From NCBI GenBank assembly GCA_938074565.1, contig CALJEQ010000006.1, positions 124,001 to 188,000 on the forward strand: a stretch of DNA of 64,000 nt. The letters are read 5' to 3'. Shown in pieces: positions 35,693 through 44,242 of this stretch (position 1 is the stretch's first letter; every line of letters begins with the position of its first letter). The DNA is from an uncultured Alkaliphilus sp. (GTDB lineage Bacteria; Bacillota; Clostridia; Peptostreptococcales; Natronincolaceae). Under the pieces are notes generated by a model that had not been told where the DNA came from, ran no database searches, and saw only the letters and a program-made list of their open reading frames with translations. Both the position numbers and the translations under genes were made by a program.

Positions 35693-37213
35693 ATGGATAA
35701 AACAATTTTATTAGACGGTAAAAGTTTAAAAATTGAAGAAGTTATTAAGGTGGCTAAAGAGGGCTTAAAGATAGAAATTTGCAGTGAAGCAATGGAAAAA
35801 GTAGAAGCTTCAAGGTTATTAGTATTTGAATTAGCCAATAGCGATGTACCAGTGTATGGATTTAACCGTGGGGTGGGTTTAAATAAAGATAGGGAAATTG
35901 TAGCAAAGTATTATTCAGACTATAATCGTAATTTAATATATGCCCATTGTGTGGCTGTAGAACCAGAAGCAAGTCAAGAAGATGTAAGGGCTATTTTGAT
36001 GGCAAGGTTAAATACTCTATTACTAGGTTGTACTGGCATACAGCCAGCCATTGTCACCCTATATAAAGACTTTTTAAATCATAGAATACATCCAGTTATC
36101 CCCCAAAGAGGTTCGGTGGGGGAGGCTGATATTTCCTGTCTATCCCATATAGGGCTTGCCATGATTGGTGAAGGAGAGGTATATTATCAGAATGTAAAAA
36201 TGACAGCAGCAGAAGCTTTAGAAAAAGCAGGACTTCAACCAATAGAACTAGGGCCTAAGGATGGGCTTGCCATTGTTTCTTCCAATGCTTTGGCGGCAGG
36301 GCAGGGGGCAATTGTTTTACAAGATGTAATGGATTTAATAGATACAGCCGACATTATTTATGCATTAACTTTAGAGGGCTATCGTGGTAATGTAACACCT
36401 TTAGATGAAAAAACCTATGAGGTAAGACCCTTCCCAGGGCAAGCCCATAGTGCAAAAATGGTAAGACAGTATTTGGAAGGTAGTTACTTATGGTTACCAG
36501 GGGTGACAGATTCTTTGCAAGACCCATTAAGTTTAAGGGGTTCTTGTCACCTACATGGCTCTGTTAGAGATGCTTTAGATTATGTTATGAAATACATGGA
36601 TATACAGCTAAACTCCTCTGATGATAACCCTTGTGTTATTTTAGAAGAAAAACGAATTATTTCTTGCTCCAATTACGAAGTCACAACTTGGGTGTTGGGG
36701 TTTGAAATGTTAGGCATTGCTTTAAGTCATTTATCAAGAAATACTTGTTATCGTACAATTAAACTGGGAAATGCTAAACTAACAGGTTTATCAAGGTTTT
36801 TAACCCCTGCCGACACCAGTGTTATAGCCTATGGAACAATTCAAAAGACCATTGCTTCACTAGATACAGAAATTAGACATTTGTCAAACCCTGCAACTGT
36901 AGACTATCTATCATTGGCAGGGGATGTTGAGGATCATGCCAATAATTCCCCCTATGTGGTACAGAAAACTGCTAAAATTGTTGATAATCTACGTTATATA
37001 TTAGGAATTGAAGCAATGCATGCTGTACAAGCCATTGATTTACGAAAAGCCACAAGGCTAGGTAAGGGAACGAAGGTTGCCTATGAAATAATTAGACAAG
37101 AAATTCCTTTCTTAGATAGAGATAGAAACTTGTCTGTAGATATTAAAAAAGCCTATGAATTGATTAAGTCACTGAAAATGTTAAAGGAAGTCAAAGCAAC
37201 GATAGAGGGATAG
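35693..37213 (+). CDS. HAL-family lyase lacking the MIO triad, ergothionase-like candidate
   Basis: A 506-residue member of the histidine/phenylalanine ammonia-lyase family: YGFNRGVG near the N-terminus, SLQDPLSLRGSCHLHG and SSDDNPCV in mid-protein, GDVEDHANNSP near the C-terminus. True HALs have GSVGASGDLAP, whose Ala-Ser-Gly forms the MIO electrophile. Here codons 140-147 read GSVGEADI, checked in the DNA at 36110-36133, so MIO cannot form. Ammonia is a poor leaving group without MIO, but trimethylamine is not: ergothionase is the known HAL relative reported to work without MIO. With the BCCT carrier three genes upstream, a betaine trimethylamine-lyase is the best guess. ATG 35693 follows AGGGGGG; an earlier ATG (35675) lacks a ribosome site. 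Automated annotation would probably call it hutH. Confidence 0.8.
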   Translation: MDKTILLDGKSLKIEEVIKVAKEGLKIEICSEAMEKVEASRLLVFELANSDVPVYGFNRGVGLNKDREIVAKYYSDYNRNLIYAHCVAVEPEASQEDVRAILMARLNTLLLGCTGIQPAIVTLYKDFLNHRIHPVIPQRGSVGEADISCLSHIGLAMIGEGEVYYQNVKMTAAEALEKAGLQPIELGPKDGLAIVSSNALAAGQGAIVLQDVMDLIDTADIIYALTLEGYRGNVTPLDEKTYEVRPFPGQAHSAKMVRQYLEGSYLWLPGVTDSLQDPLSLRGSCHLHGSVRDALDYVMKYMDIQLNSSDDNPCVILEEKRIISCSNYEVTTWVLGFEMLGIALSHLSRNTCYRTIKLGNAKLTGLSRFLTPADTSVIAYGTIQKTIASLDTEIRHLSNPATVDYLSLAGDVEDHANNSPYVVQKTAKIVDNLRYILGIEAMHAVQAIDLRKATRLGKGTKVAYEIIRQEIPFLDRDRNLSVDIKKAYELIKSLKMLKEVKATIEG

Positions 37214-37254
37214 ACAGACTAACGAAAAGTCTTATCTTCATAGTAATTGGAAAA

Positions 37255-37306
37255 GTTCAGCACCTTTACGTATTTTTGTGTACGTTGTAGTGGCTGAATT
37301 TTTTTG
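37255..37306 (+). terminator. Probable terminator after the lyase gene
   Basis: An imperfect long hairpin: GTTCAGCAC and TTTACGTA on the 5' arm pair with TACGTTGTA and GTGGCTGAAT on the 3' arm, followed by seven T. It divides the lyase gene from yqeC. Confidence 0.75.
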
Positions 37307-37430
37307 TTCCTCCAATTGAAATTTTTAACAGTTAGGATTTTGTTGAATTTGTGAGGAGTATAAAGAGGAAAAACAATGGCAATAAGGAAATATTACTAAA
37401 GATAACTTAATTAAGGTGGTGACATGAATT

Positions 37431-38204
37431 ATGAATTTATACAAAGCTTTAAATATAGAAAAACAACAAAAAGAAATGATTTGTTTTATAGGAGGAGGGG
37501 GAAAAACTTCTTCCATATTTCAATTGGCAAATGAATTGAAACAGCAGGGAAAAAGTGTGTTGGTGACCACCACAACAGCTATTTATCAGCCTACACCAAA
37601 CCAGTATGATGAATTGGTTTTATGGGAGATAAATGGAAAAGATTTTTTTAGGTATGGTAAAGTAAAGTCTGGTATCACTGTAATAGGAGGGACTATTACA
37701 GCAGAAAGTAAATTGTTATCTCCAACTGTGGCTGTTATAGAAACTATTTTTAGTGAAAAGTTGTTTGATGTTATTTTAGTGGAAGCTGACGGGGCTAAAA
37801 AACTACCAATTAAAGCACCTGCTGAACATGAACCTGTAATTCCAAGGGGAACAACTAAGGTGGTGGGGGTGATGGGGATAGAAGTGTTGGAGGATAGAAT
37901 TATTCAAGAAACTGTACATAGATGGGAGCTTTTTTGCAAGATTACCGAAAGTAACCCTTGTGGGAAAATAGATATTGATAAAATAGTAAAATTAATTCTT
38001 CATAGAGAAGGGACTTTTAGGGGAGTACCAGTGGGTTGTTGTAAATATTTATTAATCAATAAAGTAGATAACCAGCAAAGAAAAGAGAATGCCTTAAAAA
38101 TAGTTAGAAGATTAAAAGGACAGGCGACAAACTTAAAGGGAATAATTATATCCTCAGTTATTAAACAAGTATTTAATTTAATTGAAATGGAGGGGGGACA
38201 ATGA
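37431..38204 (+). CDS. yqeC: Selenium-dependent hydroxylase accessory protein YqeC
   Basis: A 257-residue P-loop-like protein: CFIGGGGKTS (about residues 18-27), VLVTTTTAIYQP, VEADGAKKLPIKAPAEHEPVIP (the most typical YqeC string) and INKVD. YqeC is a marker, by genome co-occurrence, of selenium-dependent molybdenum hydroxylases and is thought to help in labile-selenium cofactor handling; its biochemistry is unresolved. ATG 37431 follows AAGGTGGTG. It overlaps mocA by four bases (ATGA). Its position just after the hydroxylase genes supports the selenium-dependent assignment of that enzyme. Confidence 0.9.
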   Translation: MNLYKALNIEKQQKEMICFIGGGGKTSSIFQLANELKQQGKSVLVTTTTAIYQPTPNQYDELVLWEINGKDFFRYGKVKSGITVIGGTITAESKLLSPTVAVIETIFSEKLFDVILVEADGAKKLPIKAPAEHEPVIPRGTTKVVGVMGIEVLEDRIIQETVHRWELFCKITESNPCGKIDIDKIVKLILHREGTFRGVPVGCCKYLLINKVDNQQRKENALKIVRRLKGQATNLKGIIISSVIKQVFNLIEMEGGQ

Positions 38205-38788
38205 TTAGTGGAATCATTATGGCATCGGGTTTTTCAAGGAGAATGGATAAAAATAAGCTAACCCTCGAAATAGATGGAGTAAGCATGATAGAACGAGTAA
38301 TTAATTTGGTAAGCAAAAGCCAGTTGGAGGAAGTTATTCTTGTTTATCGGCATGATGAAATTAAAGAAATTGCTGAAAATTATAATATAAAAACTATAGT
38401 AAATAATACTGCCCATATGGGTCAAAGTAGTTCTATGAAGTTGGGGATTAAAGCCACCAATCCCCACTCACAAGGATACATGTTTTTTATGGGGGATCAA
38501 CCCTTTTTAAAGACTGATTTTATCAATGAAATGATTCTTAAATTTAAAGAAGGAAATTCACCCATCGTTCTTCCCCGTTATAATGGCAGAAATGGCAGTC
38601 CTGTTATTTTTTCATCGCAACTTAAAAACAGATTATTGATGATAGAAGGGGATGAAGGTGGGCGGAGAATCATTAAGGAAAACCCCGAAAAAACCAGCTT
38701 TGTGGATACTTGTGATGAAATAATGGGACAAGATATTGATACATGGGAGAGTTACCAGCAAATATTGGAGAATAGACGAAGTTATTGA
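38201..38788 (+). CDS. mocA: MocA-like molybdenum cofactor nucleotidyltransferase
   Basis: A 195-residue NTP transferase with the nucleotide-binding signature MASGFSRRMDKNKL at the N-terminus, MGDQP (about residue 90) and GRNGSPVIF. MocA-type enzymes attach CMP to molybdopterin for the xanthine dehydrogenase family; a close relative is linked to selenium-dependent hydroxylases in clostridia. It is translationally coupled to yqeC, and the pair serves maturation of the nearby hydroxylase. Length is normal. Confidence 0.87.
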   Translation: MISGIIMASGFSRRMDKNKLTLEIDGVSMIERVINLVSKSQLEEVILVYRHDEIKEIAENYNIKTIVNNTAHMGQSSSMKLGIKATNPHSQGYMFFMGDQPFLKTDFINEMILKFKEGNSPIVLPRYNGRNGSPVIFSSQLKNRLLMIEGDEGGRRIIKENPEKTSFVDTCDEIMGQDIDTWESYQQILENRRSY

Positions 38789-38813
38789 TGTTATATGGTT
38801 ACTTTGGTATATT
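38785..38813 (+). promoter_or_regulatory. Candidate promoter of dnaE
   Basis: TTGATG (38785-38790), 17 bases, TATATT (38808-38813), about 30 bases ahead of the dnaE start. The -35 box overlaps the end of mocA. Confidence 0.45.
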
Positions 38814-38844
38814 AGAAATATACTAAAAAAAATGAGGTGGAAGT

Positions 38845-41800
38845 ATGAGTCGATTTGTTCATCTCCATGTCCACTCAGAATATAGCCTTTTAGACGGTTT
38901 TACCACTATTAATAAAATGATGGATCGGCTAAAGGAACTGGGGATGGATGCTGTTGCCATTACCGATCATGGTACCATGTTTGGGGTGGTGGAGTTTTAT
39001 AAAACTGCCATAAAGAAAGGAATTAAACCCATTATCGGTTGCGAGGTGTATACTGCTTCAAGAAAATTGGAGGATAAAGATCCAATTAAAGATAAAGGGC
39101 AAGGTCACTTAGTTTTATTAGCAAGAAATAATGAGGGGTATCAAAATTTAATTAAAATGGTATCTGTTGGATATATTAAAGGTTTTTATTATAAACCAAG
39201 AATAGATTATGATCTACTAAAGCAACACAGTAAAGGTCTAATTGCCCTAAGTGGTTGTTTAGCAGGAGACATTCAGCAATATCTACTAAGGGGACTATAT
39301 GAGAAGGCTAAAGAACGGGCTTTAGAACTAAAGAACGTATTTGGTGCTGAAAATTTCTATTTAGAAATACAGGATCATGGGTTACCAGAACAAAAACAAA
39401 TTAACCCCCTATTGGTAAAACTAAGCAGAGAGACGGAAATACCTTTAGTTGCCACCAATGATAGTCATTATATCCATAGGGAAGATGCAGAGGCCCATGA
39501 TATATTGTTGTGTATACAGACGGGAAAAGTCGTAGAAGATCAAGAACGATTGAAGTTTCCTAATGACCAATTTTATTTAAAGTCTAAGGAAGAAATGTCA
39601 GAACTATTTCCCTATGCACCAGAGGCAATTAGTAATTCTGTTAAAATTTCAGAACAATGTCAGGTTGACTTTGACTTTAATACAATACATTTACCAGAAT
39701 ACAATATTCCAGAGGGATTTTCTGTAGAGGAATATCTTAAAAAATTGTGCTACGAGGGGTTAGTTACACGATATGGTGAGGTAACACAAGAGTTGGAAGA
39801 ACGTTTAAAGTATGAACTAGAAACCATTAAAGAAATGGGTTATGCTGAATACTTTTTAATTGTATGGGATTTTATAAAATATGCCAAAGACCATCAGATA
39901 CCAGTTGGACCTGGTAGAGGTAGTGCTGCTGGAAGTATTGTTGCCTATACTTTGGGAATTACAGACATAGATCCCATTCGCTATAATCTAATTTTTGAGC
40001 GTTTTCTTAACCCAGAGCGAATTTCCATGCCCGATATAGATATAGACTTCTGTTATGAACGACGGGAGGAAGTAATTGACTATGTTAAAAGAAAGTATGG
40101 AGATGATAAAGTAGCTCAAATTATTACTTTTGGAACAATGGCGGCAAGAGCAGCTATTCGAGATGTGGGTAGGGTTATTAATATGCCCTATAATGAAGTG
40201 GATCAAATTGCTAAACAAGTCCCCTTTGCCATTGGAATGACCATAGAAAAAGCATTGGAAATGAACCCCGTCTTAAAGCAAATGACGGAGGATGATGAAA
40301 ACGCCAATTATCTTATTCAAATGGCTAGAAAGTTAGAGGGGTTACCCCGTCATGCATCAACCCATGCGGCAGGTGTTGTAATAGCAAAAAAAGCGCTGGA
40401 TGACTATGTCCCCTTATATATGCACGATAACAGTGTTACCACCCAATTTACAATGGGACACTTGGAAGAATTGGGACTATTAAAGATGGATTTTTTAGGG
40501 CTAAGAACATTAACAGTAATTAAAGATGCTCTACACTTGATAGAAACAAATTATGGTGTTAAAATAGACTTTTCAACTTCAACCTATGAAGACCCAAAGG
40601 TATATGAAACCATCAGTAAAGGTGACACCTTAGGGTTATTTCAGTTGGAGAGTGCAGGAATGATTCAATTTATGAAGGAACTAAAGCCCAATTGTTTTGA
40701 GGACATTATTGCAGGTATTTCACTGTATCGACCAGGCCCTATGGATTCTATTCCTAAGTACATTGAATATAAAAACAAACCTGAGAAAATTCAATATAAG
40801 CATAAAAAATTAGAGCCTATATTAAACGTTACCTATGGTTGTATGGTTTATCAAGAACAGGTTATGCAGGTGGTAAGGGATTTAGCTGGTTATAGTTATG
40901 GAAGAAGTGACTTGGTTAGACGGGCAATGGGTAAAAAGAAAATGGACGTAATGGAAGAAGAAAGACGTCACTTTGTTCATGGTAAAACCGATGAAGCAGG
41001 TAACGTTGAAATTACTGGATGCATTAGAAATGGTGTGCCAGAAGCCATTGCCAATGAAATTTTTAATGAAATGATTGAATTTGCTAAATACGCTTTTAAC
41101 AAGTCCCATGCGGCAGCCTATGCGGTTTTGGCTTATCAGACAGGGTATCTTAAAGCCTACTATCCTGTAGAGTTTATGGCTGCACTAATGACCAGTATAA
41201 TGGGTAACACTTCAAAAGTGGGACAATATATACAAGACTGTAAACGTATGTCGATTGAAGTATTACAGCCTAATATTAATAGTAGTTATAGTAAGTTTAC
41301 GGTGGAAGATAATAAAATTCGTTTTGGACTAGCTGCTGTTAAGAATGTTGGGGTTAGTATGATTGAGGCAATTGTAAAGGCTCGACAGGAAAAGGGAGAA
41401 TTTATAAGCTTTTTTGATTTCTGTCAAAAAGTAGAATCTAAAGATATAAATAAACGGGCAGTGGAGAGTTTGATAAAATGTGGTGCTTTTGATTGTTTAG
41501 GTATTTACAGATCTCAACTATTGGCCATATATGAAAAGGTTTTAGAGGGTGTTACCCATGACCGAAAAAGGAATATACAAGGTCAAATTGGTTTTTTTGA
41601 TGTGGAGGATGAAACTACCATTTCCCTTAAGGAAGATTTATTGCCAGATATTAAAGAATTTGAAGATAAAATTAAACTAAGTATGGAGAAAGAAGTAATA
41701 GGACTCTATATCAGTGGACATCCCTTGTCAGAGTTTGAAAAGGAACTTACTAAATATGTTACTGTCTACAGTAATGACTTAGTAGAACTGGTGGATCATC

Positions 41801-42306
41801 CTGAAGAGTCTAAATTAAGGGATGGTCAAAGGGTAATTATTGGTGGAATGCTTATAGAAAAAGTAACAAAAACCACTAGAAACAATCAACTAATGGCATT
41901 TATTACTTTGGAAGATCTTTTTGGAACAATTGAATGTATTATTTTTCCTAAAACCTTTACTCAATATATGAGATATATTGAAGAAGATGTTTCTCTTATT
42001 TTAGAAGGTACTTTGAATGTTAAAGAGGAAGAAACACCTAAAATTTTGGTTAATAGAATAAAACCTTTAGTGAAAGAAGTATTAAATAAAATAAAAATTA
42101 TTATCAAGGAAGAGAAAAATTTAGTTTTATTGGACAAAATAAAACCAACACTACGACAATATAATGGAAATGTACCAGTTTATATTTTCTTAGAAGAGAG
42201 AAATAAAACCATTAGGGCAAAAAGAGATCTTTGGGTTAGGCTAGATAATACTTTATTAGACCAATTAAAATATGTTTTTGGAGAAGAATGTATTATAATA
42301 GATTAA
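38845..42306 (+). CDS. dnaE: DNA polymerase III subunit alpha (DnaE type)
   Basis: A 1,153-residue replicative/lagging-strand polymerase subunit. The N-terminal PHP domain begins HLHVHSEYSLLDG and includes AITDHGTMFGVVEFY. The catalytic palm has GPGRGSAAGSIVAY and the acidic PDIDIDF (about residues 392-398). The fingers carry SIPKYIEYKN and QEQVMQV; an HhH region and OB domain (IGGMLIEKVTKT) follow. In Firmicutes this is the DnaE that works beside PolC. It ends 4 bases inside the convergent PgpA-like gene, and it precedes pfkA/pyk as in many Clostridia. Confidence 0.97.
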   Translation: MSRFVHLHVHSEYSLLDGFTTINKMMDRLKELGMDAVAITDHGTMFGVVEFYKTAIKKGIKPIIGCEVYTASRKLEDKDPIKDKGQGHLVLLARNNEGYQNLIKMVSVGYIKGFYYKPRIDYDLLKQHSKGLIALSGCLAGDIQQYLLRGLYEKAKERALELKNVFGAENFYLEIQDHGLPEQKQINPLLVKLSRETEIPLVATNDSHYIHREDAEAHDILLCIQTGKVVEDQERLKFPNDQFYLKSKEEMSELFPYAPEAISNSVKISEQCQVDFDFNTIHLPEYNIPEGFSVEEYLKKLCYEGLVTRYGEVTQELEERLKYELETIKEMGYAEYFLIVWDFIKYAKDHQIPVGPGRGSAAGSIVAYTLGITDIDPIRYNLIFERFLNPERISMPDIDIDFCYERREEVIDYVKRKYGDDKVAQIITFGTMAARAAIRDVGRVINMPYNEVDQIAKQVPFAIGMTIEKALEMNPVLKQMTEDDENANYLIQMARKLEGLPRHASTHAAGVVIAKKALDDYVPLYMHDNSVTTQFTMGHLEELGLLKMDFLGLRTLTVIKDALHLIETNYGVKIDFSTSTYEDPKVYETISKGDTLGLFQLESAGMIQFMKELKPNCFEDIIAGISLYRPGPMDSIPKYIEYKNKPEKIQYKHKKLEPILNVTYGCMVYQEQVMQVVRDLAGYSYGRSDLVRRAMGKKKMDVMEEERRHFVHGKTDEAGNVEITGCIRNGVPEAIANEIFNEMIEFAKYAFNKSHAAAYAVLAYQTGYLKAYYPVEFMAALMTSIMGNTSKVGQYIQDCKRMSIEVLQPNINSSYSKFTVEDNKIRFGLAAVKNVGVSMIEAIVKARQEKGEFISFFDFCQKVESKDINKRAVESLIKCGAFDCLGIYRSQLLAIYEKVLEGVTHDRKRNIQGQIGFFDVEDETTISLKEDLLPDIKEFEDKIKLSMEKEVIGLYISGHPLSEFEKELTKYVTVYSNDLVELVDHPEESKLRDGQRVIIGGMLIEKVTKTTRNNQLMAFITLEDLFGTIECIIFPKTFTQYMRYIEEDVSLILEGTLNVKEEETPKILVNRIKPLVKEVLNKIKIIIKEEKNLVLLDKIKPTLRQYNGNVPVYIFLEERNKTIRAKRDLWVRLDNTLLDQLKYVFGEECIIID

Positions 42307-42767
42307 TCAGTAAATTTTGAATGGGCTATTCTGGCGGAGGCTGCTGCGGCTATGCCTGCAACTAAATCATCTAAAAAAGTATGTACTTTTCCATCAGAAG
42401 AATTTAATTCTTTTAAAATGCCAACTTTTTCTTTATCTAAGTAACCAAAGTTAGTAAGGCCTATGGTACCATAAACATTGGTAATGCTAAGGGCTAATAT
42501 TTCATCTATACCATATAAAGATTCATCATTTTCTAATATTCTTTGAAGGGGTTGTGGTAATAGTTTTTCTTCTGCATATATGTCAAGCACAATCCCTGTT
42601 AATAAAGCATGTTGAACTTCTCGTTTTGAAAGGACTTTATCAATACTTTCTTCGCATTCTTCAATAGTTAAGGGACCATAGTTTGATTGTAGCTTGTAAA
42701 CTAAATCTGCAATGTCCCGTATGGTTACTTTTCGGTCGGTTAATAATTGAATTATTAATTTTTTCAA
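42303..42767 (-). CDS. Phosphatidylglycerophosphatase A family protein
   Basis: A 154-residue PgpA-fold protein, lacking the membrane segments of E. coli PgpA, as in Firmicutes YutG-like members. Recognisable strings are NYGPLTIEECEESID, ALLTGIVLDIYAEEK, GIDEILALSITNVYGTIG and HTFLDDLVAGIAAAASARI, with the Asp-rich metal-binding site expected of the family. The likely reaction is dephosphorylation of phosphatidylglycerophosphate or a related substrate; which one is uncertain. It is convergent with dnaE, overlapping its last 4 bases, and preceded on its strand by a ribosome site GGAGGGATAA. Confidence 0.82.
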   Translation of the reverse strand: MKKLIIQLLTDRKVTIRDIADLVYKLQSNYGPLTIEECEESIDKVLSKREVQHALLTGIVLDIYAEEKLLPQPLQRILENDESLYGIDEILALSITNVYGTIGLTNFGYLDKEKVGILKELNSSDGKVHTFLDDLVAGIAAAASARIAHSKFTD

Positions 42768-42974
42768 AATTTATCCCTCCGTTTGATAATATTCTATAGA
42801 TAAAAATTACATGTATATGATATAATATGAAATATATTTAAAAAGGGAACAAAAACTTTTATGTTATGTAATGTTTATAAATAATATAAACTTGAATAAT
42901 AAAAGAAATAGTATATTAAAAACTAAAGTAAATTCTCCCAATAAATATATGTGGTAAGGAGGCCTAGTGGAGTT

Positions 42975-43166
42975 ATGTGGACAGTTGTATATATGGCTAA
43001 TACAAAGCTGGATGCTGAAAACATCCAGAAAATTTTAGTAGAAGAAGGCTTCTTAGTTAAAGTAAAACCAATTAGTAAGAATAATGTTGAGGGAACTTCA
43101 GAAGTATTAGTACCAAGATCTGAAGTAGAAGAAGCACATAACATATTAATGCATAGGGGTTTTTAA
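42975..43166 (+). CDS. Small DUF2007-like protein
   Basis: A 63-residue protein, MWTVVYMANTKLDAENIQKI, then LVEEGFLVKVKP and VLVPRSEVEEAHNIL: the compact alpha-beta pattern of DUF2007/glutamate-receptor-like small domains found ahead of pfkA in clostridia. The frame runs up to a GTG at 42951; AAGGAGG (42956-42962) lies inside it, so ATG 42975 (spacing about 12) is preferred, although spacing is long and 42990 is possible. Its stop overlaps a terminator. Confidence 0.75.
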   Translation: MWTVVYMANTKLDAENIQKILVEEGFLVKVKPISKNNVEGTSEVLVPRSEVEEAHNILMHRGF

Positions 43167-43179
43167 TAACCCCTGTTTT
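43155..43179 (+). terminator. Terminator overlapping the end of the DUF2007-like gene
   Basis: AGGGGTT (43155-43161) pairs with AACCCCT (43168-43174), followed by GTTTTA. The stop codon TAA lies in the loop. Confidence 0.75.
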
Positions 43180-43195
43180 AAATAAATTTTAAAAA

Positions 43196-43235
43196 GAGGG
43201 ACAAGTCCGCAATGAGTGGGACAATAAATGTCCCT
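43196..43235 (+). promoter_or_regulatory. Alternative hairpins in the pfkA leader
   Basis: AGGGACA at 43196-43202 and GGGACA at 43218-43223 can each pair with TGTCCC(T) at 43229-43235. The nearer pairing gives a tight hairpin with loop ATAAA just 15 bases before the AAGGAGG ribosome site of pfkA. The two pairings exclude each other, so this may be a small regulatory leader, or a decayed terminator lacking a T-run. Confidence 0.4.
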
Positions 43236-43261
43236 TGTGGCTAGAAGGAGGTTATTTTTAA

Positions 43262-44221
<960 letters not shown>

Positions 44222-44242
44222 AAATAGGGGGAGTAAATTAAA

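Noticed and set aside
35693..37213. Annotation as an ordinary histidine ammonia-lyase (hutH)
   Set aside because: The family match is clear, but the MIO-forming Ala-Ser-Gly is Glu-Ala-Asp in the DNA, so normal ammonia-lyase chemistry is not supported.
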